Below, piece by piece: positions 24,286 to 32,746 of a stretch of 64,000 bases of DNA. Position 1 is the stretch's first letter. The number at the start of each line of letters is the position of its first letter. Under the pieces are notes generated by a model, which saw nothing but the letters and a program-made list of their open reading frames with translations, was not told where the DNA came from and searched no databases. The translations under genes and the position numbers were made by a program. Source of the stretch: Chryseobacterium sp. JJR-5R (lineage in GTDB: Bacteria > Bacteroidota > Bacteroidia > Flavobacteriales > Weeksellaceae); contig NZ_CP139138.1 of the NCBI RefSeq assembly GCF_034047335.1, positions 1-64,000 on the forward strand, written 5' to 3'.

Positions 24286-25155
24286 ATGAAATCCATAGTT
24301 TTAACCCTACTTATCTTTACTGCTCAATTCTTATCGGCGCAGACCGCCACTAAGGAAAAGATTACATCAGATCTCCCGGAAATTGAAATCACGGAAGGGA
24401 TCAACCTTCATATAATATCACCGGAACCCATCCAGTACGTTGACCTCTCTACCCAGCAGCTCACCGGTGATCTTCCGGCAACCAATATTGCCAGGATAAA
24501 AATCACTGATCCTGTGGATACCGAAGAAAAAGGAAAAGCTAAATTACCTATGCGGTATTCCGTAGGCAGCAAAATCGGGATCATTACCGTAGTAGGGCAA
24601 TCTTTTATTGCTCAGTACAAGGCCATCTACAGGAATTCTGACAATCTGAATACCGTTACCAACATTCATATCCAGCCTGAGGCCATGCAGCCGATTGAAT
24701 TTGATAAATTGACCTTTTCCAATCTGGAACTGAGAAATTTTGCCATGGATATCATACAGAAGAAATCCGAAAAAAATCCGGTCCAGCAAAATAAAAGTCT
24801 CAAACTGACTTTCCAGCTGAATAACGTGTATGTAATGAGCGACTATATTTTCCTGGATATGACCTTTAAAAATGATTCTAACCTGGCATATGATATAGAG
24901 GACCTGAAGTTTTCCATAGAAGACAAGAAGATCTATAAAGCGACCAACAATCAAAGCATCGAGCTGGCTCCGCTTTTCAAACTGAACTCACAGAAACACT
25001 TCAGGAAGAATTTCAGGAATATCTATGTATTTAAAAAGTTCACCTATCCCAACAGCAAAGTTCTGATGATCCGCATGATTGAGGAGCAGCTCTCCGGAAG
25101 GACTATTGAAATGAAGGTGAACTATTCAGATATTCTAAAAGCAGATACCTTTTAA
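24286..25155 (+). CDS. traN: TraN, VirB9-like (DUF4138) protein
   Basis: 289 residues with a signal peptide (MKSIVLTLLIFTAQFLSAQ). INLHIISPEPIQYVDLS and the C-terminal beta-rich part (YIFLDMTFKNDSNLAYDIED; KKFTYPNSKVLMIRMIEEQ) are typical of TraN/DUF4138 proteins. It forms the outer-membrane core with TraM, encoded 11 bp upstream. Confidence 0.85.
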   Translation: MKSIVLTLLIFTAQFLSAQTATKEKITSDLPEIEITEGINLHIISPEPIQYVDLSTQQLTGDLPATNIARIKITDPVDTEEKGKAKLPMRYSVGSKIGIITVVGQSFIAQYKAIYRNSDNLNTVTNIHIQPEAMQPIEFDKLTFSNLELRNFAMDIIQKKSEKNPVQQNKSLKLTFQLNNVYVMSDYIFLDMTFKNDSNLAYDIEDLKFSIEDKKIYKATNNQSIELAPLFKLNSQKHFRKNFRNIYVFKKFTYPNSKVLMIRMIEEQLSGRTIEMKVNYSDILKADTF

Positions 25156-25157
25156 AA

Positions 25158-25511
25158 ATGATGGGAAGTTTTGATTTTGAAAGTCTCGTTAATCTTTTTT
25201 CAATAGTCGGGTGTGCTGTTTTCTTTATGTTTATGATAGGACATTGGAGATCAACAGAAAAAGAGAAGCACCAGGAAACTCAACTGGATAAAAACAAATT
25301 AGGAGAGTTAGAAAAAAAATTGAAATCCTTATCAGAAAAATTCGACCGTTTTGTGAGTACAAACGAAATAATCAAGGGAAAGATTAGAGAAAATATTAAT
25401 GACATAGAGAAGCTAAAGATTGATAACCGGCGATTAGATACGAAAGCTAAAAATTTACAAAAACAACTCAATTATTTAAAAAGAAAATGCAGGAACAGCA
25501 ACATCAATTAA
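25158..25511 (+). CDS. Membrane-anchored coiled-coil protein
   Basis: 117 residues: one N-terminal membrane helix (NLFSIVGCAVFFMFMIGHW) followed by about 80 residues of charged coiled coil. It starts 2 bp after traN and overlaps the coupling-protein gene by 25 bp, so it is probably made together with that protein; a tethering or exclusion role is possible. Its DNA is AT-richer than neighbouring tra genes. Confidence 0.5.
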   Translation: MMGSFDFESLVNLFSIVGCAVFFMFMIGHWRSTEKEKHQETQLDKNKLGELEKKLKSLSEKFDRFVSTNEIIKGKIRENINDIEKLKIDNRRLDTKAKNLQKQLNYLKRKCRNSNIN

Positions 25512-27478
25512 AACTATATGGATTTGTCCAGAAGGCGGTGTACGGAGTAGTGGCATTGGATTGTGCATCTCTATTTTATCTTCATGCGGATGTGCCGGTG
25601 CTTTCCAATTTATTGAAGAATTTCACTAAGCTCAGTTTCTTTTACCCTCCGGTAAATGCAAAGTTCGCTACGCTTATTCTTATCGGACTTGTGGCCATCG
25701 GGACCAAAGCCCAAAAAAAGAAAGACCTTAATACCACTACCGGAATAATAATTCCGATGGTGGTGGGGCTTCTGATGATCTTTTCTTCATTGTTATGGCA
25801 AGGCGAGGCTGCAGATCCTCTGCTCCCAAAAGTATTGCCGGGCATGAATATATACCAGGTCGGTTATGCGCTCCTGTCTTTTATCGGTGCGGTAGTGCTT
25901 CAGATGGGTGCGGATAGTATATCCAAACTGATGAAGCAAAAAATGGGGAAAGACCGATGGAATGTGGAAGAAGAAAGCTTTGACCAGAACCAGGAACTTG
26001 TAGTTGGTGATCATACAATCAATATTCCTTATCTGTATTGGTATAAAGGTAAATTAAATAAAGGATGGATCAACATCAATCCATTCCGTGGGACTTGGGT
26101 AATAGGTACTCCGGGTTCCGGTAAGTCTTTCGGGATTATCAATCCAGCGATCCGGCAGATGATTGCTAAAGGTTTTTGTCTCTGCATCTATGATTTTAAA
26201 TTTCCGGACCTGGCGCAGATCGCTTATTATCATTATCTGCTTAAAAAAAGTAAGGATTCTGATTACAATTATGGTTTTCATGTCATCAACCTTAATAAGG
26301 TAGAGCAGTCAAAAAGAATTAATCCATTTGCAAAAAAATATGTGGAAACATTGGCGGATGCTCAGGAAATGGCGGAATCAATGGTTTCTTCCCTGCAAAA
26401 AGGAGGAGCCAGCGCGGGAGGTGGAGCTGATCAGTTCTTCACCCAATCCGCGATCAACTTTCTTTCCTCATGCATTTATTTCTTTGCTACCTATCAAAAT
26501 GGAAAGTACTCAACACTGCCGCATATCCTGTCCTTTATGAACCGGAGTTATAAGGAAATATTCGATACGCTTTTCAATCATGAGGAACTCTATTCCCTGT
26601 TATCCCCCTTTAAATCGGCTTATGATAATAAAGCTTTTGACCAGTTAGAAGGGCAGGTAGGTACCCTGAAGATCTTTTTATCTAGGCTGGCCACAAAAGA
26701 AAGTTTCTGGGTTTTTTCCGGGGATGACGTGGAACTGAAGATAACGGACCGTGAAAATCCTTCTATCATCATCCTGGCCTCTGATCCGGCCACACAAGAT
26801 ATTAACTCAGCCCTATACTCTTCGGTTCTCAACAGGACCCTACGTCTTGTCAATTCTAAACACAATCTTCCGGGAGGGATCATAGCCGATGAGTTCCCGA
26901 CGATTTATATTCATAAGATCGACAATATCATTGCGACAGCGAGAAGTAACCGGGTTGCTGTTCTCCTGGGGCTTCAGGAGATTCCGCAGCTCAAGCAGTT
27001 TTATAAAAAAGAAGTTGCCGATACTATTGCCGCTATAGTTGGAAATGTTTTCTCCGGATCCGCAAGGGATAAAAATACATTGGACTGGCTTGAAAAGCTG
27101 TTTGGAAAAATAAAACAGAAAACGTACTCCCAATCTATTTCGCAGCAGGGAACCACCACCAGCATCAATGAAAAAATGGACAACATGATCCCGGCCGGAA
27201 AAATAGCTGCCCTGAGAACGGGGGAAATGGTCGGCATGATTGCCCAGGGTGAAGAGAATGATACCGAAGTATACAAGTCATCCGCTTTTAGTGGGAAAAT
27301 TAACCTGGATATGAAAGCGATAAAAGAAGAAGAGGAAAATTATGTTAAGATGCCATTATATTACTCCTTTATTGATAAATCAGGCGTTGATCGGAAAAAT
27401 GAAGTGCTGATGACAAACTACAGACGCATCAGCAAAGAGGTAGAGTTGCTCGTGAATGAGCTTGTTAAGCCGGATTAA
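25487..27478 (+). CDS. Type IV coupling protein, VirD4/TraG-type ATPase
   Basis: 663 residues. Three N-terminal hydrophobic segments (to about residue 142), Walker A GTPGSGKS at 207-214 and a Walker B-like GGIIADEFPTIYIH further on. ARSNRVAVLLGLQEIPQLKQFY is the conserved coupling-protein segment before the sensor region, and GNVFSGSARD follows. It recruits the relaxase-DNA complex to the secretion channel. Full length for the Bacteroidota family (often called MobC or TraG there). Confidence 0.9.
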   Translation: MQEQQHQLKLYGFVQKAVYGVVALDCASLFYLHADVPVLSNLLKNFTKLSFFYPPVNAKFATLILIGLVAIGTKAQKKKDLNTTTGIIIPMVVGLLMIFSSLLWQGEAADPLLPKVLPGMNIYQVGYALLSFIGAVVLQMGADSISKLMKQKMGKDRWNVEEESFDQNQELVVGDHTINIPYLYWYKGKLNKGWININPFRGTWVIGTPGSGKSFGIINPAIRQMIAKGFCLCIYDFKFPDLAQIAYYHYLLKKSKDSDYNYGFHVINLNKVEQSKRINPFAKKYVETLADAQEMAESMVSSLQKGGASAGGGADQFFTQSAINFLSSCIYFFATYQNGKYSTLPHILSFMNRSYKEIFDTLFNHEELYSLLSPFKSAYDNKAFDQLEGQVGTLKIFLSRLATKESFWVFSGDDVELKITDRENPSIIILASDPATQDINSALYSSVLNRTLRLVNSKHNLPGGIIADEFPTIYIHKIDNIIATARSNRVAVLLGLQEIPQLKQFYKKEVADTIAAIVGNVFSGSARDKNTLDWLEKLFGKIKQKTYSQSISQQGTTTSINEKMDNMIPAGKIAALRTGEMVGMIAQGEENDTEVYKSSAFSGKINLDMKAIKEEEENYVKMPLYYSFIDKSGVDRKNEVLMTNYRRISKEVELLVNELVKPD

Positions 27479-27624
27479 AAATAAACTTAAATTAAACTTA
27501 AATGACAATTAATACCAAAAACGAAAAAGCAGCATTTCTTTTTGAAACAGTAGATCAGTCCTTTGATGATAAAATTCAATTGATTCTCGGAGAATTAAAA
27601 CCAGGCAGCAATCTGTCTGAGATT

Positions 27625-28479
27625 ATGATATATACGAAAGTAAAGATCCTGATTACATTATTGATGGTAACCGGCAGTTTGTCTTATGCTCAGTTTAATA
27701 CGCTGATGCCGAGCCATCCAAAAAGAGAAAACCAGGAATACAAAAAAACAGCAGAGACCCAAAAGGAAGAAAATGTGGCCACTATAAGAAAGATTAAAAA
27801 GCCCTGGATAAAAATCTTTAACAGCCCGAGTAAATCGGATCTGAAAAATGAGATTGATTCCCTGAAGATCCTTATAAAAGACCTGGGAGTAAAAAGCAGC
27901 GAAAAAAAATCAGAGTATCAAAAAATAAAAGACTCATTACTGGCCATAGCAATGGAAAAAGTCCGGCATCGTGAAAAACGGCCAGATACAAACTATTCTC
28001 TAACAAAGTATGATCTGGTAGAGGCACCGGAAGAAGAGTCCGGATCAAGAATTGTAATGCCGGTTAGAAATAAAATAATCATTACTTCTTCATATGGATC
28101 ACGGGTACACCCGATTTTCGGAACAAAAAAAATGCATAACGGCATTGATCTAAAAGCCAGTTACGAAAATGTATACACCGTAATGGATGGTATTGTCACC
28201 GCTGCGGGGTGGGACCCTAAAGGCGGAGGCAATTATATGAAAGTAAAACATTTCAACAGGTTCGAGACTTCGTACCTACATCTATCGGAAATGTACTATA
28301 AACCGGGAGAAAAAGTAATAGCCGGTTACGTAATCGGAAAAAGCGGAAACAGTGGAAATTCTACTGGGCCGCACCTACACTTCTCCGTGAAAGAGTACGG
28401 GCAAAATATAAACCCAGCTGGTTTTTTAAACGACTTAATTAAAATAAATAACTTAATAGCACTTTACAATGAAAAGTAA
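27625..28479 (+). CDS. Secreted M23 peptidase (LytM-type murein hydrolase)
   Basis: 284 residues from ATG 27625, whose product starts with a signal peptide (MIYTKVKILITLLMVTGSLSYAQ). An in-frame upstream ATG at 27502 would add 41 soluble residues ahead of it and block export, yet it has a good AT-rich start context. The catalytic domain shows HNGID (H-x-x-x-D) and GPHLHF (H-x-H) zinc ligands, all present. In type IV systems such enzymes open the peptidoglycan for channel assembly. A long helical linker precedes the domain. It overlaps the next gene by 11 bp. Confidence 0.85.
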   Translation: MIYTKVKILITLLMVTGSLSYAQFNTLMPSHPKRENQEYKKTAETQKEENVATIRKIKKPWIKIFNSPSKSDLKNEIDSLKILIKDLGVKSSEKKSEYQKIKDSLLAIAMEKVRHREKRPDTNYSLTKYDLVEAPEEESGSRIVMPVRNKIIITSSYGSRVHPIFGTKKMHNGIDLKASYENVYTVMDGIVTAAGWDPKGGGNYMKVKHFNRFETSYLHLSEMYYKPGEKVIAGYVIGKSGNSGNSTGPHLHFSVKEYGQNINPAGFLNDLIKINNLIALYNEK

Positions 28480-29191
28480 AAACGGCACATTACCAACAGA
28501 CGATTTAAAGAAATACGGCATTATCGAAGCTGATAATTCTTTTTCAAAAAAATTAACAGCAGATGATATCCAGAAATTCCTGCAGGGATTTGTTATCGTA
28601 GCGGATAATGACAAAAGAAGGGTAACGTTCCAGCTTACCGGCAATAACTCGCAGCTGGACGTTAATCTATATGAAAGGGATAAAAACCTTTCTGATATCC
28701 TTGTAAACAGTAAAAACGGAATTGAATATTCCGGTATACAGAATATTTCCCCGGATGGAAAATATAAGGAGTTTGAGAAAAAGGCATTCATTTATGACGC
28801 ATTACTAAAAGTCACTAAGGAATATGATTTTATAAAAGATGCGGCAGAAATTACGAAAATGGTTGCAGAGACAAAAAATGCAGACCAGATCCAGCGCTAT
28901 AAATATGAACTGCAGCAGCTCAAATCATTCCTAAAGGATAAGGTAGAAGAGTACCCGGAGATCGCCAAAGAGATTTCCGTGGATATTAATATTGTCAGCA
29001 AGGAGCTCAGTTCAATAGAGAGCATCTTACCTACTGAAGATAAAAAGTTCAAAAATGGAAAAGAGGATATCCAGCTGAATGTTAATGATCCGGATCTGTA
29101 CCAGGATGCTAACCGGGAAAGGCAGGAAGAATTTGAACAGGAACAAGAAGAAGAGCAGGAGGCTGAAAGGCCTCGTGGATTTAGAAGATAA
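28469..29191 (+). CDS. Cytoplasmic protein of unknown function at end of tra operon
   Basis: 240 residues, no signal or membrane span. The N-terminal half has a DUF3945-like flavour (DDIQKFLQGFVIVADNDKRRVTFQL); the C-terminal half is coiled coil ending in a Glu/Gln-rich tail (EEFEQEQEEEQEAERP). The last gene of the transfer operon: a terminator follows at 29218-29252. Confidence 0.55.
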   Translation: MKSKNGTLPTDDLKKYGIIEADNSFSKKLTADDIQKFLQGFVIVADNDKRRVTFQLTGNNSQLDVNLYERDKNLSDILVNSKNGIEYSGIQNISPDGKYKEFEKKAFIYDALLKVTKEYDFIKDAAEITKMVAETKNADQIQRYKYELQQLKSFLKDKVEEYPEIAKEISVDINIVSKELSSIESILPTEDKKFKNGKEDIQLNVNDPDLYQDANRERQEEFEQEQEEEQEAERPRGFRR

Positions 29192-29217
29192 ATTTTAACG
29201 TGTAATACAATATCTCC

Positions 29218-29252
29218 AAAACCATTTTTACGAAAGTAGAAATGGTTTTTTT
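29218..29252 (+). terminator. Rho-independent terminator of tra operon
   Basis: AAAACCATTT pairs with AAATGGTTTT across a short loop, with the T run beginning in the stem end. It separates the transfer operon from the second operon. Confidence 0.85.
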
Positions 29253-29260
29253 ATATGATG

Positions 29261-29291
29261 TATCATTTAGCCCATTTTGGTATTATTTAGC
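29261..29291 (+). promoter_or_regulatory. Paired operator TATYATTTAGC, 20-bp phase, before second operon
   Basis: TATCATTTAGC at 29261 and TATTATTTAGC at 29281, exactly 20 bp apart. Same elements as at 10816/10836 in front of the mob/tra operon; the TATCATTTAGCCCAT stretch is identical in both places. Confidence 0.6.
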
Positions 29292-29369
29292 CTATAACAT
29301 GTTGTAAACGTTGTTTATAGGGGTTTTATTCTAGACTTTTACTCAAAATACACTTTTAACTGTAAAATT

Positions 29370-31970
29370 ATGAGCACAGAATTATCGTGGTTTGAAAGGA
29401 ATATTATTCCTTTAACCAAATCGTACAAAGATTTCATAAAGGCCAAAGAAAGCACGCCTCCTGAACGATGGAACAAAGATGGGGAGAGAAAATTTTCCAG
29501 TAAGGAAAAAAAATATCTTCAGATCTTCCAGAACAGGATGAAGAAGGCATCAGCTGCACCTATTGTTCCCGATGTTCCTATAATCCCGGTAGCGGAAAAA
29601 AAACTGGAAGTTAAAAACCCCGAACTGGAAAACCAAATTTCCATTGATATAGAAAAAGACATTGTAGGAAAAATTACCAGGTATGATCTTTTCGGTAAAG
29701 TAGCAGAAGTAAAAGAATTTATTTCTGAAGAAAGTTACCTCAATGCAGTACAAGAACAAGTTGGCCGGACTAATTTCAAAAATGAAACACTGCTCAGGAA
29801 TCCTGTCCTTTTAAAGAAAGTAGATGATATTCTGACTTTGGACCGCAAAAGTATTCTTCCCCTTGAGCATTATATTGATATGGTAAAAAATGAAATTAAA
29901 GATGAAATAAAAGATATGTTATCTCAGAAAGTACCTGCACCTGAAATAGAGATCGGAAAGATTACCAGGTTTGATATTATAGGAAAAGAATCAGAAACCA
30001 AGGTCTACACATCAACTGATGATTATCTTAAAGCCCTGCAGGAACAGATAGGCCGGATTAATTTTAAGCATGAAACCCTGCTACGAGATCCCGAACTCCT
30101 TAAAAAGGTAGGAGATCTTATTTTAGGACCTAAAAATCCTTATTCTCTCGAACACTATATTAAAATAGTGGAGAAAGAAAAAGCGATTGGCCATGTACAG
30201 TATACGTCTGCCTATATCCAGGAACTTAGCACTATAATCTCAGATGCAAAGAGAGAAAAGGAAGAAGTTGTAGGCAAGCTTTCCTTTTATGATGATAACG
30301 GTAAGGTTGGAGATGTAGCGAAATATACCTCTAATGAGAGCTATCTTCAGGCAATAAGTTCTTCACTCGATAGTCTTCCTATGGGCTCATTTAAATGGGA
30401 TACCATAGCCAGGGATCCTGAGCTGTTAAAAGCGGTAGACGACCGGGTCTTTGGAGAATATGGGGAGGGGAATTCAACCCCGCTGGAATACTATATAGAA
30501 AAGGTGAAGAATGAAAAGATCTTCGAAAGATATGAAAAAGTAGAAGGGAGCTTTGCTAAAGCTTCTAAAGAGATCATTGATACGATTTCATCGGAAAAGC
30601 TTTTAGAATTAAAATCATTGAAGGAGTATAATGTTTCAAATGAAATGCGGGCGGATAATTTCTCTACTATCAAACTGTTAAGAGAAGATATCGATAAAAT
30701 AAACGAAGTTCTTTTGGAAAGGAGTAAGGCTGATAAGGTGTCTATTATCTCGGATGCTCATCCGGCGTTTGATGCACTTGCTGATAAGCTGCGGGAACGA
30801 TATCAGATTGAAGAAGATCCAAACATCCCTCTTAATTCTCCAAATGCAAAAGATTTTTTACAACAGGCGATTGAAATTGCTAAAATGCCGGATGAAGTGC
30901 AAAAAGCAGCTCTTGAGTACATTAATACAGTTGCTTTTAAAAACCTGGTTGCAGGTGATGAGTATATCACTACAGTTAATTCCGGAAAAATTATCACAGA
31001 TGATCAACCTGAATATGCGGAATTTATTGAGAAGACCGATTTATTAGAAAAACTTCTTTTTGATAATGGAATCAAGGCGGGTAAACTACCTAAATTAGAA
31101 TCTACTGCTGCCAACTATTTTACCGTTTTAGTAGGGGAATTAAAGAGAAACTTTTCCCATGAAATTGGACAGATCAAAAATACAAATCAATTCAATTATC
31201 ATGAAATTCCCATTTATATTCAAAAAAATCAAGAGCAGCTGCAGCATCATAAGGATCAACTGAAGTACCTTGGTTTCGGAGAAGGGGAAAAGCTACGCAA
31301 AGACTTAAAGGATGGAATTGATTCCCATCAAAGCAACTTTGAGATCCATACTGTTTCTAGTAAAACCAAACTCGGAAATACGGTCAACTTTGCCATAAAA
31401 TATGCCAGGCTTGACCGGGGGGAAATTTTCCTTAATTCCTATAATGGGCATCTCACCAATGATAAGGGCGCAAACATCCTGCAAAACTTTAAAGTCACCA
31501 AAGACAATCACTTTTCTGCAAAAGAAGCAATAAACCTGTTGGAAGGAAGAGCAGTAAAGATAGGATATACCAATCCACTGACTGATCTTAGGGAGCAGGC
31601 TTTTGTTAAGCTCAATGTATCGGAAGAGAAGAATACATCAGGAAACTATAATTTCCAGACCTTTTCCCTGGACTATGGCGTTAATACCCGGCAGATCGTA
31701 GAGAAATCGAATCTAATATTCGACAGGCCTGAACTTAAGGAAAACGTTATAAAGTCTCTTGAAAAAGGCGATATCGTAAGCGTGAAAATGAGTGTGGAAA
31801 ATAAAACCATCCAGCTGAGTGCTGTCCTAAATCCACAGTACAAGACCCTTAACCTGTATGATTCCGATATGAACAGGATCAATACGAATAAACCCATTCA
31901 GGGGCTGGACAATACCCAGGTACAGGAAAAGTCGAACGTACGCCAGCAAAGCATGTCCAGAGGCATTTAA
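29370..31970 (+). CDS. Large cytoplasmic protein with three internal repeats and DUF3945-like C-terminus
   Basis: 866 residues. Three ~80-residue repeats start near residues 101, 197 and 303; each runs K-(I/L)-x-x-(Y/F)-D...GK...Y-L-x-A-(V/I/L)-(Q/S) and ends LEHYI-type, with R-(N/D)-P-x-L-L-K in between. The C-terminal ~250 residues (NQEQLQHHKDQLKYLGFGEG; GNTVNFAIKYARLDRGEIFLNSYNG) follow the DUF3945/DUF4099 style of Bacteroidota mobile-element proteins. No catalytic motif is seen. Function unknown, but such proteins routinely lie next to the helicase/primase genes of conjugative elements. Confidence 0.65.
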   Translation: MSTELSWFERNIIPLTKSYKDFIKAKESTPPERWNKDGERKFSSKEKKYLQIFQNRMKKASAAPIVPDVPIIPVAEKKLEVKNPELENQISIDIEKDIVGKITRYDLFGKVAEVKEFISEESYLNAVQEQVGRTNFKNETLLRNPVLLKKVDDILTLDRKSILPLEHYIDMVKNEIKDEIKDMLSQKVPAPEIEIGKITRFDIIGKESETKVYTSTDDYLKALQEQIGRINFKHETLLRDPELLKKVGDLILGPKNPYSLEHYIKIVEKEKAIGHVQYTSAYIQELSTIISDAKREKEEVVGKLSFYDDNGKVGDVAKYTSNESYLQAISSSLDSLPMGSFKWDTIARDPELLKAVDDRVFGEYGEGNSTPLEYYIEKVKNEKIFERYEKVEGSFAKASKEIIDTISSEKLLELKSLKEYNVSNEMRADNFSTIKLLREDIDKINEVLLERSKADKVSIISDAHPAFDALADKLRERYQIEEDPNIPLNSPNAKDFLQQAIEIAKMPDEVQKAALEYINTVAFKNLVAGDEYITTVNSGKIITDDQPEYAEFIEKTDLLEKLLFDNGIKAGKLPKLESTAANYFTVLVGELKRNFSHEIGQIKNTNQFNYHEIPIYIQKNQEQLQHHKDQLKYLGFGEGEKLRKDLKDGIDSHQSNFEIHTVSSKTKLGNTVNFAIKYARLDRGEIFLNSYNGHLTNDKGANILQNFKVTKDNHFSAKEAINLLEGRAVKIGYTNPLTDLREQAFVKLNVSEEKNTSGNYNFQTFSLDYGVNTRQIVEKSNLIFDRPELKENVIKSLEKGDIVSVKMSVENKTIQLSAVLNPQYKTLNLYDSDMNRINTNKPIQGLDNTQVQEKSNVRQQSMSRGI

Positions 31971-32007
31971 TTAGTCCCGTCTTTCTATACTATACAACAT
32001 AATATAT

Positions 32008-32036
32008 AAGCGGTAAGCCCGGTGCTGCCGCTTTTT
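32008..32036 (+). terminator. Terminator-like hairpin
   Basis: AAGCGG pairs with CCGCTT around an inner AGC/GCT stem, followed by five T. It may partially separate 29370-31970 from the downstream pair. Confidence 0.65.
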
Positions 32037-32050
32037 AAATTTTTAATACG

Positions 32051-32734
32051 ATGAACAAAAAAATCAAACTAACACTTATTCTCTTTGTTTCTGCAACCTT
32101 ACTCTCCTGCCGCAAAGAGATTCAGTCCAGCCAGGGAGGCATCGATATGATCTCTAATGTGTATTTCAACGCTTCCAAGGGACTGAACCAGATGCAGACC
32201 TTCCATGTTTCCAGGATAAACTATTCAGGCGATTCCATCCTGGAGATTATCCCTGACCATGTACTCCCGGGCGTTAATGCGGGAACTATCTTTATCAGGG
32301 ATTCCCTGTACTATAGTCTTCAGGACAATCCCGGTTCCACCGTCATATCGGAACTGACAGGCAAATACCAAGGCAAGCTGGTGTACAATAAAAAGGTCGG
32401 AGCCATATTTTCCAAAGAAGAAATCCCGAATTATAGAAACAGAAGGAAGCTCACCGATACGATACTGTTCAAAAAGAATTACAAAAGGTTCGAGATCAAT
32501 TCTCCCTGGATGTATATGCGGTTCTACATCTACCCGACCGATACGATTTTACCTTACTCCCTTTACAAGCACGTAGAGCGTGATTACGGCGGAAGGCTGG
32601 AAAGGATCGATTCTTACAATAAAAAGACTGATGCGTTTGTCACCCTTCAAATTATTCCCCGGCAGCAGTGGGACGAAGAGGCAAGGGATTTTTTTTCCTT
32701 TAACAGGTACATTCAACAAAAAGCAAATAAATAG
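32051..32734 (+). CDS. Lipoprotein of unknown function
   Basis: 227 residues with a lipoprotein signal (MNKKIKLTLILFVSATLLSC|RKE). The mature part is beta-rich with many Tyr/Arg residues and no family I recognise. It lies 12 bp before the giant helicase gene, so the two are co-transcribed. A role in entry exclusion or envelope anchoring would fit a conjugative element but is not shown. Confidence 0.6.
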   Translation: MNKKIKLTLILFVSATLLSCRKEIQSSQGGIDMISNVYFNASKGLNQMQTFHVSRINYSGDSILEIIPDHVLPGVNAGTIFIRDSLYYSLQDNPGSTVISELTGKYQGKLVYNKKVGAIFSKEEIPNYRNRRKLTDTILFKKNYKRFEINSPWMYMRFYIYPTDTILPYSLYKHVERDYGGRLERIDSYNKKTDAFVTLQIIPRQQWDEEARDFFSFNRYIQQKANK

Positions 32735-32746
32735 TACAGGTAAACA

